The translations under genes were made by a program, and so were the position numbers. Below the pieces are notes generated by a model. It was not told the origin of the DNA and did no database searches. It saw only the letters and a list, made by a program, of their open reading frames with translations. Positions 49,389 through 58,336 of a stretch of DNA of 64,000 nt are shown here, piece by piece (the first letter of the stretch is position 1; every line of letters begins with the position of its first letter). Source of the DNA: JAPWJZ01 sp965279315 (GTDB taxonomy: Bacteria > Pseudomonadota > Alphaproteobacteria > Micavibrionales > UBA2020); NCBI GenBank assembly GCA_965279315.1, contig OZ257145.1, positions 1,922,001 to 1,986,000 of the forward strand, in the 5' to 3' direction.

Positions 49389-52142
49389 GTGTCAAAGGTC
49401 GATAGGACAGAAATAGCCGAACAGGTGGCAGCCAGCATCCGGAATTTCTCGGAACTGGCGAAGGACGAAGCCACGCGCGCGCGCGCCGTCATCGAAATGC
49501 CCGAATTTATCCAGCAAAAGGCCGCGCTGATTTCCGCGCACTTCCTGCTGCCCGCCGGCGCCCGCGTGGTCGATATGGGCTGTGAACGGGGGGCGGTCAC
49601 TTACGTGCTCGCGCTGCTCAACCCCCGCGTTGAAATCATCGGCATCGACATGGATGCCAAGGCCATCGATTTTGCGCGCAAGACCTACCGCCTGCCCAAC
49701 CTGTCGTTCCGCGCGGCGGATATTTCCATTCCCGAAATGGAAGACGAAACAATCGACGGCATCATCAATTCCAACATGCTGCACCATGTCTATTCGGCGA
49801 ACAGCTATAACCCCGATGAAGTGACAGCGCTGCTGGAACGCCAGATCCAGAAGCTGAAAACCGGCGGCACGATGCTGATCCGCGATTACATGATGCCGCC
49901 CGAGGGCGAGTATGTGATGCTGGAACTGCCCAACGTGCCGAGCCAGGGCAACACGCCGATGGAGCTGTCGGATGCCGACCTGCTTGTCCACTTCTCGCAA
50001 AACGCGCGGCCCATGGCGTCGGGCTGCGAAGGGTTCTTTATCGAGGAACTGATGCCGCGCCGCGACGGCACGCGCCTGTTCCGCCTGCCGCATAAATGGG
50101 CGCTGGAATTCGTGCACCGCAAGAATTACCGCAAGGACTGGACGAGCGAGCTTTCCGAAGAATACACGTTCTTCACGCATGGCGATTACCGCCGCGAATT
50201 CGCGCGCCTCGGCATGCGCATGGTGTTCTCCGCCCCGCACTGGAACCAGTGGGTGGTGAAGAACTGCTTCAAGGGCCGTTTCCAGCTGTATGACGAAGAT
50301 TACACGCCCATGAACGCGCCGCCCACGAACTACTTCATCGTGGCGCAAAAGGTGGCGGACAAGCAGTCTCTGGTGATCGAGGAACGCCGCCCGTCGCAAA
50401 AACCCGTCGGCGATCTGCAGATCATGATCGTGCGCGACAAAAAATCGGGCGCGCTGCATGAACTGGTCAAGCGCCCCGGCGAATATTGCGACATCGTGCC
50501 GTTCCGCATCACGCCGGATAACCGCCTTGTGATCTATGTGCGCTCCGGCTATCCGCGCCCCATCGTCAACGCGGTGTCGCGCGGCTCCCACAACCTTGAC
50601 GGCAAAAAATGGTCGGGCCACCTGATCGAGCCGATCACGATGGACACGGTCAACATGACCGACGACGTCGAAGAAAACCGCAAGATGATTTTCGGGTATG
50701 TCGACAACTACGCCAGCCTGCGCCCGAAATCGGAAGAAAGCTGGTATGTGGGCGACACCTATTTCCCCAGCCCCGACCGTATCGACGAGGCGATCGAGCC
50801 TGTGTTTGTCGAGGTTGAAAACGCGCAGCGCACCAGCTGGCCGATCAAGGAAGACAAGGAAGTCAACTTCACCGAGATCGGCACGATCATGGAGCTGGAT
50901 GCGGCCGATATTATCCTGGCATCGCAGGTCGGCCTGCTGCCCGAACCGCGCCTTGAACTGCATGTGTTCGAATTGATGTCGCGCTACAACATCCCGTTCC
51001 CGAAATGGATCGGCGAAGTGATGCCGAAAATGCCGGGGCAGCCGACAAAATCCAAAGACCCCGAAGACATGCTGGCCGAATGCGAGCCGTGCGATTTCGA
51101 GGAAGAGCAACGCGCCCCCGTCATCCTGAAACCCGTGAAATCGGTGTTCGTGGAGGAGGGCAAGGTCGGCAAGGCCGCGCGCGGGCTGTCGGCGCAGGAT
51201 ATCGAATTCATCATGACCGAAGACGGCATCGAAAATATCGCCGTCGTCATTCCCGTCAGCCGCGACTGGGACAACAACCTGCTCGTCTCGCTCGACCCGA
51301 AAATCCTGCCCGTGCCGAACCGCCTGGGCGGCGACGGCGCGATGCTGAACGCGCCCAGTTTCATGCTGCCGAAAAACGTGCGCTCGATTGACGATGCGAA
51401 AGCCTTCATCGCCGAAAAATTCCACGTGCCGGTCGAACAGGTCGGCAAGCTGGGCGAAAGCTATTTCACGCATACCGGCGTCACGCCGCAGCGCGTCTAT
51501 CCCTTTATCGTGTCATCGCCGCCCGATGTCGGATCCGGCCCGAAACGCAGCTATACGCCGCTGAAACGCCTGTGGCGTTTGCTGGGCTTTGCGCGGTTTG
51601 CAGGGGGCTTGCTGAAAATGCTGGCGCGCACGCATATGTCGATGGATGCGAACAGCGACATGAGCCTGAGCCGCAGCCCCGTCAACCTCAAGAGCACGGG
51701 TTTCTCCCTGTCCACAGAAAAGGTCGCGGTGGAGGCGAAAAACGTCGGCTATTCCGCAGCGCCCTCGCGCGTCCTCGGCCAGCGCGGCGCGGCAGGCGGC
51801 GGTGGGGGCGGCGGCGCGGCTGCAAAACCTGCCGATACCTATACGCCCTTCCAGCCGCCCAAGGGCATTGATCCCGCGCTGCTGGCGCAAAGCCAGGCTG
51901 CGCAGGCGCTCATCGAAAGCATCGCGGCGCCGCGCATCGGCAAGCGGCTTGTCGACAGCTATGCGCAGGCCAAGAAACTGCTGAAGGGCGGCGACGAAGC
52001 CATCCACATGCACGAAACCCCCACGGTCGCGCAGATCGACAAGGATATCGTCGCCGTCGCCGACCAGCTCAAAAAAATCCGCAACGACAAAATCCCCACG
52101 CTGGAACTCCGCACGCCGGACAACAAGGGCGGGAAGATTTAA
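49389..52142 (+). CDS. Large SAM methyltransferase with unassigned repeats (Nudix-like)
   Basis: The protein has 917 residues from a GTG at 49389. Residues about 55-185 are a class I methyltransferase (VVDMGCERGAVTYVLALL, IIGIDMDAKAIDFARK, NSNMLHHVYS, GGTMLIRDYMM). Two later segments resemble degenerate Nudix folds: about 345-480 (LVIYVRSGYPRPIVNAVSRG ... EPVFVEVE) and about 615-710 (NIAVVIPVSRDWDNNLLVSL ... YPFIV), both without the catalytic Glu set. A glycine run (AAGGGGGGGAAAKP) leads into a helical tail. The substrate is unknown. Confidence 0.6.
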   Translation: MSKVDRTEIAEQVAASIRNFSELAKDEATRARAVIEMPEFIQQKAALISAHFLLPAGARVVDMGCERGAVTYVLALLNPRVEIIGIDMDAKAIDFARKTYRLPNLSFRAADISIPEMEDETIDGIINSNMLHHVYSANSYNPDEVTALLERQIQKLKTGGTMLIRDYMMPPEGEYVMLELPNVPSQGNTPMELSDADLLVHFSQNARPMASGCEGFFIEELMPRRDGTRLFRLPHKWALEFVHRKNYRKDWTSELSEEYTFFTHGDYRREFARLGMRMVFSAPHWNQWVVKNCFKGRFQLYDEDYTPMNAPPTNYFIVAQKVADKQSLVIEERRPSQKPVGDLQIMIVRDKKSGALHELVKRPGEYCDIVPFRITPDNRLVIYVRSGYPRPIVNAVSRGSHNLDGKKWSGHLIEPITMDTVNMTDDVEENRKMIFGYVDNYASLRPKSEESWYVGDTYFPSPDRIDEAIEPVFVEVENAQRTSWPIKEDKEVNFTEIGTIMELDAADIILASQVGLLPEPRLELHVFELMSRYNIPFPKWIGEVMPKMPGQPTKSKDPEDMLAECEPCDFEEEQRAPVILKPVKSVFVEEGKVGKAARGLSAQDIEFIMTEDGIENIAVVIPVSRDWDNNLLVSLDPKILPVPNRLGGDGAMLNAPSFMLPKNVRSIDDAKAFIAEKFHVPVEQVGKLGESYFTHTGVTPQRVYPFIVSSPPDVGSGPKRSYTPLKRLWRLLGFARFAGGLLKMLARTHMSMDANSDMSLSRSPVNLKSTGFSLSTEKVAVEAKNVGYSAAPSRVLGQRGAAGGGGGGGAAAKPADTYTPFQPPKGIDPALLAQSQAAQALIESIAAPRIGKRLVDSYAQAKKLLKGGDEAIHMHETPTVAQIDKDIVAVADQLKKIRNDKIPTLELRTPDNKGGKI

Positions 52143-52150
52143 CTTGAATT

Positions 52151-52519
52151 GTCATTCCGGCGAACGCCGGAATCCACGGACTTCACCGGTTCCCCATGAG
52201 CAGCCAGTATTTTGTTTATATCCTTGCCAGCAAAAAGCACGGTACGCTTTATATCGGCGTCACAAGCAATCTGGTGAAAAGAGTGCATGAACACAAGAAC
52301 AGGCTTGCGGAAGGTTTCACGAAGAAATACAACGTTTCTCAGTTAGTGCATTTTGAATGCTGTGATGATGTAAACGCTGCCATACAACGCGAAAAGCAGC
52401 TGAAAGAATGGCGGCGCGACTGGAAAATTGATCTGATCGAGAAAGAAAATCCGGACTGGGCTGATTTGTACGCAACGATAACGGCGTAGTCCGTGGACCC
52501 CGGCTTTCGCCGGGGTGAC
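52151..52519. mobile_element. GIY-YIG gene flanked by 31-bp covarying inverted repeats
   Basis: The left end 52151-52181 and right end 52489-52519 are inverted copies: GTCATTCCGGCG... CCACGGAC versus GTCCGTGG... CGCCGGGGTGAC. 26 of 31 positions agree, and TT/AA in one hairpin corresponds to CC/GG in the other, preserving pairing. The enclosed gene's stop overlaps the right repeat. The ends match the palindromic families A and GTAACC seen elsewhere. Confidence 0.7.
52196..52489 (+). CDS. GIY-YIG nuclease family protein (YhbQ-like)
   Basis: The protein has 97 residues and is a single GIY-YIG domain: FVYILASKKHGTLYIGVTSNLVKRVHEHK. The catalytic Tyr in YILA and YIGV and the Arg in VKRVHEHK are intact; a Glu-containing helix (AAIQREKQLKEWRRDWKIDLIEKENPDW) follows. 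Such proteins cut DNA. The gene fits exactly between inverted palindromic repeats, which suggests it is the enzyme that mobilises or maintains them (inference). Confidence 0.9.
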   Translation: MSSQYFVYILASKKHGTLYIGVTSNLVKRVHEHKNRLAEGFTKKYNVSQLVHFECCDDVNAAIQREKQLKEWRRDWKIDLIEKENPDWADLYATITA

Positions 52520-52528
52520 AGGAATGTG

Positions 52529-53431
52529 ATGAGCGATAATACTATTCAAGTCTTCGACCGCACCCTTCTCCGCCGCCGCCGCGACCGCGCGGCTGCGGGC
52601 ATTTCTTCGTTCGATTTCCTGTATCAGGATGTCGCGCTGCGGCTCTCCGACAGGCTTGACCTGATCAAGAAAGAATTCGCAACCGTCCTCGACCTCGGCG
52701 GGCATGGGGTGATGGCGGAGCATCTGCGCGTGCGGGCGGGGACGCAGTTTGTGGCGACGTCGGATGTGTCATCCGGCATGGCCGCGCGGGCGGCGCATGG
52801 CGTGGCGGCGGATGAGGAATTTTTGCCGTTCAAACCCGGCAGCCTCGATGCCGTGGTCAGCAACCTTGCGCTGCATTGGGTGAACGACCTGCCGGGCGCG
52901 CTGGTGCAGATCCGCCGTGCGCTAAAGGCAGACGGGCTGTTCCTAGCGGCCGTGCCGGGCGGCGAAACCTTGCGCGAATTGCGTCAATCACTTCTGGAGG
53001 CGGAAATCGCCGTTTCGGGCGGCGCATCCCCCCGCGTATCGCCCTTTATCGACGCGCGCGACATGGGCGCGCTGTTGCAGCGCGGCGGCTTCGCGCTGCC
53101 GGTTGTGGACAGCGACATCATCACCGTCGATTATTCCAGCCCGCTGAAGCTGATGCAGGACCTGCGCGGCATGGGCGCGACGAACGCGGTTTATAACCGC
53201 CTGCTGAAACCGACGCGCCGCGCCGTGATACTGGAAGCGGCAATAATCTATGCGGAAAAATTCGGCGATGCGCAGGGGCGCGTGCCTGCCACCTTCCAGA
53301 TCATCTACGCCATCGGCTGGTCGCCCCATACCAGCCAGCAAAAACCCATCCAGCCCGGCAGCGCGAAAATGAAGCTGGCCGATGCGCTGGGCACCGAAGA
53401 AATTTCGACGGGCGAAAAAGCGCGGCCTTAA
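52529..53431 (+). CDS. SAM-dependent methyltransferase-fold protein (NDUFAF5/BioC type)
   Basis: The protein has 300 residues from the ATG at 52529; the longer frame is translated repeat (DPGFRRGD). It begins VFDRTLLRRRRDRAAAGISSFDFLYQDVALRLSDRL, the NDUFAF5 N-terminus. Then VLDLGGHGV (motif I), VVSNLALHWVNDLPGALVQIRRALK and a C-terminal ATFQIIYAIGWSP. The mitochondrial homologue hydroxylates an Arg of complex I subunit NDUFS7; alphaproteobacterial members probably act in complex I assembly. Confidence 0.85.
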   Translation: MSDNTIQVFDRTLLRRRRDRAAAGISSFDFLYQDVALRLSDRLDLIKKEFATVLDLGGHGVMAEHLRVRAGTQFVATSDVSSGMAARAAHGVAADEEFLPFKPGSLDAVVSNLALHWVNDLPGALVQIRRALKADGLFLAAVPGGETLRELRQSLLEAEIAVSGGASPRVSPFIDARDMGALLQRGGFALPVVDSDIITVDYSSPLKLMQDLRGMGATNAVYNRLLKPTRRAVILEAAIIYAEKFGDAQGRVPATFQIIYAIGWSPHTSQQKPIQPGSAKMKLADALGTEEISTGEKARP

Positions 53432-53440
53432 TTCTCAGGC

Positions 53441-53559
53441 GTAACCACGGCGAAGGCCGGGGTCCAAGCAGCCGCTCTTATTATTGGCGGCTGCGGCTTA
53501 TGAGGTGTCACCGCCAATATTCTGGGGAGTGCTTAGACCCCGGCTTTCGCCGGGGTTAC
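53441..53559. repeat. 119-bp MITE-like element, copy 1
   Basis: GTAACC...GGTTAC ends with hairpins GGCGAAGGCC and CCGGCTTTCGCCGG. The core TATTGGCGGCTGCGGCTTATG and AGTGCTTAGACCCC are shared with the copy at 56475. Confidence 0.8.
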
Positions 53560-53564
53560 GGGCG

Positions 53565-54323
53565 TTATTTGGTCGCGGTCAGGAAATAATTCACATCCAT
53601 ATCCGTCGCGCTCAATGAAAACGCGCGGTCGAGCGGGTTGAAGACCAGGCCGCGCACATCGGTCACTTCCAGCCCGTGTTCCTCGATATGCTTCGCCAGT
53701 TCCGACGGCTTCAGGAATTTTTTCCAGTCATGGGTGCCGGCGGGAACCCAGCGCAGGATATATTCGGCGGCGATGATGCCGAGCGCGTAGGATTTCGGCG
53801 TGCGGTTGAGGGTGGACATGATCAGCATGCCGCCGGGGCGCAGGATGGCGCAGAGGGCGCGCATGAATTCCTCCACATCCGCCACATGCTCCACAATTTC
53901 AAGCGCGGTCACGACATCATATTGCGCGCCCTTGGCGGCCAATGCCTCGACGCTCGTGGCGAGGTAGTTGATTTTCAGCCCGTGGGCTTCTGCATGGGCT
54001 TTGGCCACCTTGATGTTTTCCTTGCCCGCATCCACGCCCGTCACATCCGCGCCCATGCGGCACAGCGGTTCGGTCACGATGCCGCCGCCGCAGCCGATAT
54101 CGGCGATCTTAAGGGCTTGTAAACTTTTGACAGTGTCGGGCAGGTCGAAATGTTCCGACAGCATCCGGCGGATATATTCCATGCGCACAGGGTTGAGGCG
54201 GTGGAGGGGGCGCATCGGGCCCGATTCATCCCACCATTTATCGCCCAGAGAATCGAACTGCGCGATCTCGGCGGCATCGATGGTGGATTTTGCGGCGGGT
54301 TTTTTCAGATTTTTTTTGGTCAT
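53565..54323 (-). CDS. ubiG: Ubiquinone biosynthesis O-methyltransferase UbiG
   Basis: UbiG performs both O-methylation steps of ubiquinone synthesis. It has 252 residues. Family blocks: EIAQFDSLGDKWWDESGPMRPLHRLNPVRMEYIRR, IADIGCGGGIVTEPLCRMGADVTGVDA, VVTALEIVEHVADVEEF, GGMLIMSTLNRTPKSYALGIIAAEYILRWVPAGTHDW. A Lys-rich N-terminal stretch is present. Confidence 0.95.
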   Translation of the reverse strand: MTKKNLKKPAAKSTIDAAEIAQFDSLGDKWWDESGPMRPLHRLNPVRMEYIRRMLSEHFDLPDTVKSLQALKIADIGCGGGIVTEPLCRMGADVTGVDAGKENIKVAKAHAEAHGLKINYLATSVEALAAKGAQYDVVTALEIVEHVADVEEFMRALCAILRPGGMLIMSTLNRTPKSYALGIIAAEYILRWVPAGTHDWKKFLKPSELAKHIEEHGLEVTDVRGLVFNPLDRAFSLSATDMDVNYFLTATK

Positions 54324-54411
54324 TACATTGCATTTTATATAATTTTTCAGGCTGATAAAACACGATATTCGCCGACATAAAATAACCGGTTAATGAGGTG
54401 TGAATATACCC

Positions 54412-54430
54412 CTTAGTTTCCTTAACTAAG
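54412..54430 (+). repeat. Small inverted repeat in the ubiG upstream region
   Basis: CTTAGTT/AACTAAG with loop TCCTT, followed by TTTTC. It could be an operator for the divergent genes or a weak terminator. Confidence 0.35.
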
Positions 54431-54491
54431 TTTTCATAAGCCCAACGTATCTTCGACTTGGGAACAAGAAAAAAACAAAAAGGGGCACGCC

Positions 54492-54944
54492 ATGATTACA
54501 AACTTTCAAAGCATCATCACCATCGCAACCGCACCGGCAACCGGCATGGTGGCCGCAGGCGCAATGGCGGTGGCGGCTGCGGTGGCGGTCGGGTTCCTGT
54601 TCATCTTTAACGAGGCTTCCTATCAAAAACGCGCCCAGCGCATGGCCTTCACGCAATACGCGCCCAGGACGCAAGCGGCGTCGGCTTTCCATACCGCCCT
54701 TGTGAACGACAACGGCGTGAAGGTCGAGATCAAAGCGGGCGAGCCTGTGTTTGCGGGCGAAATGCTGGCGGTGGTGCGCGACCTTGCCGCCCGCGTCATG
54801 ACCGGCATGGCCGACATCGCCGAGCTGCTGTCGATGCTGGATACCCTGCAGCGCATGGGGATTGATGTGCAGGGCCTGTTCTCCTTCCTGGGCCCCGTCG
54901 CGGCGGTGGAAATGACCGAAGAAGCCCGCCTGCAGCAGGCTTAA
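54492..54944 (+). CDS. Membrane-anchored hypothetical protein
   Basis: The protein has 150 residues with AAGGGG as ribosome-binding site. An N-terminal Ala-rich membrane helix (GMVAAGAMAVAAAVAVGFLFIF) is followed by a soluble alpha/beta domain (KVEIKAGEPVFAGEMLAVVRDLAARVMTGMADIAELLSML). It is followed by two other hypothetical genes on the same strand. No function can be assigned. Confidence 0.6.
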   Translation: MITNFQSIITIATAPATGMVAAGAMAVAAAVAVGFLFIFNEASYQKRAQRMAFTQYAPRTQAASAFHTALVNDNGVKVEIKAGEPVFAGEMLAVVRDLAARVMTGMADIAELLSMLDTLQRMGIDVQGLFSFLGPVAAVEMTEEARLQQA

Positions 54945-55013
54945 CCGTTTGCGGTTTAGGGGCGGGCATGGCATCCTTGTCGGCAAGCCAGTCACCCTGA
55001 TACGCCGCCGGTT

Positions 55014-55868
55014 ATGGACGATTTCAACACAGCGCTGATCCGCGAAAAGATCATTTTTATCGACTCCGCCGCGCCCCAGAAAACGGACGCAATGGCGGAG
55101 GGGCATCACGTCGTCCGTTCCAACCGCCTGCTGCTGAACCTGCCGGGCGAACACGGCACCGAAAAACTGGTGATCCGTTCGCAGACGATGCCGGGCACAT
55201 TGCGCCTTGCCGCCGCCGCATTGATGGATTTCTGCGCCAAGGGAAAATTCAGCGGCCGCGGCCCCGACTGGGACGAATTGTGGGAACGCGTGCGCCCGCC
55301 GTATGACAAGCGGTATAACCCAGACAACTGGGCGGCGGTGTATGTGGACGGCAAGTCCGTTTTCAAGACCAATGCGTCGAGCTATGCCGATGTGATCGAG
55401 CAATGCGCGCAGGTGGCGACCGGCAATTACGACCATGCGATCACGGTGACCGAGGGCGCGCTGCGCCGCATCGGCAAGAACATGCAGATCAGCCATTCAT
55501 CGACCGTCGCCGCCGTGTTTACCAACGAGGGCGACTCCTTACGCACCGCCATCGTGAACCGCCGCGCCGGCAAAACGAACGCCTTCAACTTCGTCGCCAA
55601 TGGCGGCGACAGCACGCGCCGCGTGCAGCAGGTGCTGTTCGTCACGGCATCGATGCTGGAATCCCTCAACCTGCGCATGGCAATGGACGCGCTGCAGGTG
55701 AAGCTGCGCAACCACAAGGCGTCGCGCGAGGAACAGCAGCAATTCACCGCGCTGCTGGGCCGCATGGATGCGCTGTACCGCCATATCGAGACGTTTGAAA
55801 ACGAATTCAAAGCGAAATACAGGCCCGAACGGCCCGTATTTTTCAAGCCGGAAAAACAAGGAGCTTAA
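55014..55868 (+). CDS. Hypothetical protein
   Basis: The protein has 284 residues, with no signal peptide or membrane segment. The N-terminus (DDFNTALIREKIIFIDSAAP) and SNRLLLNLPGEHG suggest an alpha/beta fold. The C-terminal third is helical (MALQVKLRNHKASREEQQQF-like, ending PVFFKPEKQGA). Its stop lies 2 bases before the next start, so the two are co-translated. Not recognised. Confidence 0.6.
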   Translation: MDDFNTALIREKIIFIDSAAPQKTDAMAEGHHVVRSNRLLLNLPGEHGTEKLVIRSQTMPGTLRLAAAALMDFCAKGKFSGRGPDWDELWERVRPPYDKRYNPDNWAAVYVDGKSVFKTNASSYADVIEQCAQVATGNYDHAITVTEGALRRIGKNMQISHSSTVAAVFTNEGDSLRTAIVNRRAGKTNAFNFVANGGDSTRRVQQVLFVTASMLESLNLRMAMDALQVKLRNHKASREEQQQFTALLGRMDALYRHIETFENEFKAKYRPERPVFFKPEKQGA

Positions 55869-55870
55869 TC

Positions 55871-56464
55871 ATGGATAAACCCGCACTCGAAAAAATGCTG
55901 AAGATGACGGATTCCGACAGCGAAACCGACGCGATCATGGGCTTGCGCGGCATGCAGGGCGGCTTCCGCGCCGAAGGCGTGACGCTGGCCGATGCGGTCT
56001 TGTTCGCCTTCGATAATATCGCCGTCATCAAATCGCGCAAGCCCGCCGTGACGATCGAGCAAAAACCGGCCGCGCCCGCCGCGCCGAAACCCGTCACCAC
56101 GACCGGCATGCCCAATTGCCGCATGCCGAAACCGGGGCATATCGAACTGATCGCGCCGGGTGCGGCATCCGGCACCGTCATCGCGCTGCCGCCTTCCGCC
56201 ACCGAAGAGGCGGCATTGGTCGCCGACCACCTGAAAGACGCGCTGGTGGCATCCGTCATCAACAAAAGCCGTTTCAAGCTGAAAGTTTTCGACGTGAAAA
56301 ACGCGCGCGGCGAAATCCTGGAAACATGCCTGCAGGCCGAATACGACCGCGACGGCATGGCGGTCGTGAAAATCTGGACAAACGTGCGCGGCGAAGTCGC
56401 CAATCTCGCCACCCTGCTGCGCAAGGCTGTGGCGACGGCGTTTCCGGATTTGTATGCGAGTTAA
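55871..56464 (+). CDS. Hypothetical protein with N-terminal two-helix module
   Basis: The protein has 197 residues. The first 45 residues (LEKMLKMTDSDSETDAIMGLRGMQGGFRAEGVTLADAV) have the pattern of short DUF2786-like modules found at the N-termini of phage and mobile-element proteins. A Pro/Lys linker follows, then an alpha/beta domain (GTVIALPPSATEEAALVADHLKDALVASVINKSRFKLKVFD). It probably acts with the preceding gene. Confidence 0.6.
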   Translation: MDKPALEKMLKMTDSDSETDAIMGLRGMQGGFRAEGVTLADAVLFAFDNIAVIKSRKPAVTIEQKPAAPAAPKPVTTTGMPNCRMPKPGHIELIAPGAASGTVIALPPSATEEAALVADHLKDALVASVINKSRFKLKVFDVKNARGEILETCLQAEYDRDGMAVVKIWTNVRGEVANLATLLRKAVATAFPDLYAS

Positions 56465-56474
56465 GCCTCTCCGC

Positions 56475-56593
56475 GTAACCCCTGCGAAAGCAGGGGGCCA
56501 AGCAACCGCTCGTGCTATTGGCGGTTGCGGCTCATGAGGTGTCGCCGCCAATTGTACGGATAGTGCTTAGACCCCTGCTTTCGCAGGGGTTAC
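56475..56593. repeat. 119-bp MITE-like element, copy 2
   Basis: It has the same 119-bp length and ends as the copy at 53441. The terminal hairpin is CCTGCTTTCGCAGG instead of CCGGCTTTCGCCGG, a compensatory change. Confidence 0.8.
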
Positions 56594-56595
56594 AT

Positions 56596-57234
56596 TCACA
56601 ATTTCTTCGCCACCGTCATCCCTTGTCCCGTATCCAGCATCATGCTCAGGTATTTCTCGGGGTTGGCGAGGCGGGTGTTGAAATCCTGCATGGCGGCCAG
56701 CGCCGTTTCGCGGACGCGGTCGGTGGTTTCATTGTCCAGCACGGCGTTAAATAAAAACGTGTTGTCGCCGATGATAAGGCCGTCCTTGCGGACGTTCACT
56801 TCCGCCCAGTCCAGATAATTCGCGTAGTTGATTTTATCGGCGTCGATAAAAATCAGGTCGAACGGGCCTTTGGCGGAAAGATCGGGCAGGTTGTCGAGCG
56901 CGCGGCCCCTGATAACCTCGATATGTTTTCCGACGGCATATTTTTTAAAATGTCTCTCCGCAATATCGGCGCGGCGCGGTTCGTGTTCCAGCGTGTAAAT
57001 CACGCCGTCATCCGGCAGGGCGCGCGACATCCATGTCGATGAATAGCCGCCGAGCGTGCCGATCTCGACAATTTTCTTCGCGCCCGACAGGCTGACCAGC
57101 AGTTGCAGCAGCCGTCCGTCTTCCGGCGGCACGCTGATCTGGTCGTCGGGGTTGGTCATTGCGGCGCGGATCGCGCGCAGGCCGTCCGGTTCATGCGCGA
57201 ATAATTCATGGATATACTGCGCGCGCGTTTTCAC
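56596..57234 (-). CDS. Class I O-methyltransferase (CCoAOMT-like)
   Basis: The protein has 212 residues. Motif I is KIVEIGTLGGYSSTWMSRALP; DLIFIDADKINYANYLDWAEVNVRKDGLIIGDNTFLFNAV is the metal- and SAM-proximal block of Methyltransf_3 enzymes. Bacterial members methylate catechol-like substrates or tRNA (TrmR group). Its start overlaps the stop of the next upstream gene. Confidence 0.9.
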   Translation of the reverse strand: MKTRAQYIHELFAHEPDGLRAIRAAMTNPDDQISVPPEDGRLLQLLVSLSGAKKIVEIGTLGGYSSTWMSRALPDDGVIYTLEHEPRRADIAERHFKKYAVGKHIEVIRGRALDNLPDLSAKGPFDLIFIDADKINYANYLDWAEVNVRKDGLIIGDNTFLFNAVLDNETTDRVRETALAAMQDFNTRLANPEKYLSMMLDTGQGMTVAKKL

Positions 57235-57575
57235 TGGATGAAATTCTTCGTGATATAGGCGTGGATGAAATAGCCGACGGCGATCAGGCCGATCCCGCTT
57301 GCATACATGCCCCAGAACGGCATCGGGAATTTCTTCGCCAGCAGGAACGGGACAAAAAACAGCAGCGACAGCGGAATGGCCGTCAAAATGCTGAGCGCGA
57401 AATCGACCGATTTCTGCGGGTCTTTATATTCGCCGTAGGAAAACGCCAATACCAGCAAAGTGCTCAAGGGGAGGGCGATGATAAACCCCGCAAGGTCGGG
57501 CCGCTTGCCCGCCAGCCATGACGCAAAGGCGATCACAACCGCCGAAATCGCTATTTTTACCGCCGCCAGATACAT
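57231..57575 (-). CDS. DUF3147-type small membrane protein
   Basis: The protein has 114 residues from the ATG at 57575 with four hydrophobic helices: VKIAISAVVIAFASWLAG, LAGFIIALPLSTLLVLAFSYGEY, ALSILTAIPLSLLFFVPFLLAKK and GIGLIAVGYFIHAYI. It overlaps the O-methyltransferase start by 4 bases. The family is uncharacterised. Confidence 0.8.
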   Translation of the reverse strand: MYLAAVKIAISAVVIAFASWLAGKRPDLAGFIIALPLSTLLVLAFSYGEYKDPQKSVDFALSILTAIPLSLLFFVPFLLAKKFPMPFWGMYASGIGLIAVGYFIHAYITKNFIQ

Positions 57576-57631
57576 GCTATTCTCCGGTTGAATTATTGCG
57601 ATAGTGCAGCAGCGAAGGGTTTGTTTCAAGT

Positions 57632-58336
57632 ATGCGCGTGGTGGTGCTGACAGGGGCGGGGATTTCGGCGGAATCGGGCATTCGCACCTTCCGCGCCGCA
57701 GATGGCTTGTGGGAAGAACACCGGATCGAGGATGTGGCATCGCCCGAGGGCTTCGCGCATGATCCCGATCTTGTCTATCGCTTCTACAACGCCCGCCGCC
57801 GCCAGCTGGTGCAGCCCGACATCCAGCCCAATGCCGCGCATGTGGCGCTCGCGAAACTGGAGCGCGCGCTGGGTGATGGTTTCCTGCTGGTGACGCAGAA
57901 TATCGACGATTTGCATAAGCGTGCAGGCTCTTTGCGCGTGCTGCCCATGCATGGCGAGCTGCGCAAGGCGCGCTGCACGGCCTGCCTTGGCCTGGCCGAT
58001 TGGGACGCGGATTTCGACGCATCTACCGCTTGCCCTGTTTGCAGCAAATCCGGCGGGCTGCGGCCGCATGTGGTGTGGTTCGGCGAAATGCCGCTGTATA
58101 TGGATGATATCTACGCCAGCCTTGTGCAATGCGACCTGTTCGTCGCCATCGGCACCTCCGGCAACGTCTATCCGGCGGCGGGGTTTGTCGAGGTGGCGCA
58201 AGGCGCAGGGGCGCAAACGCTGGAAATAAACCTCGAACCCACGCAAATCGCCTCGGCTTTCCATGACCAGCGCTATGGCAACGCTACGGAAACTGTGCCA
58301 GTATGGGTCGAACAAATTTTGGAATCCCGCAAATGA
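57632..58336 (+). CDS. cobB: Sirtuin-family NAD-dependent deacylase
   Basis: The protein has 234 residues. The NAD site is VLTGAGISAESGIRTFR; QNIDDLHKRAGS and the catalytic His in MHGELRKARC follow. The zinc Cys pairs lie in CTACLG and CPVC. PHVVWFGEMP and FVAIGTSGNVYPAA complete the fold. Tyr and Arg in FYNARRRQ are the SIRT5-class residues for succinyl and malonyl groups, so desuccinylase activity is likely. Its stop overlaps the next gene start (ATGA). Confidence 0.94.
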   Translation: MRVVVLTGAGISAESGIRTFRAADGLWEEHRIEDVASPEGFAHDPDLVYRFYNARRRQLVQPDIQPNAAHVALAKLERALGDGFLLVTQNIDDLHKRAGSLRVLPMHGELRKARCTACLGLADWDADFDASTACPVCSKSGGLRPHVVWFGEMPLYMDDIYASLVQCDLFVAIGTSGNVYPAAGFVEVAQGAGAQTLEINLEPTQIASAFHDQRYGNATETVPVWVEQILESRK

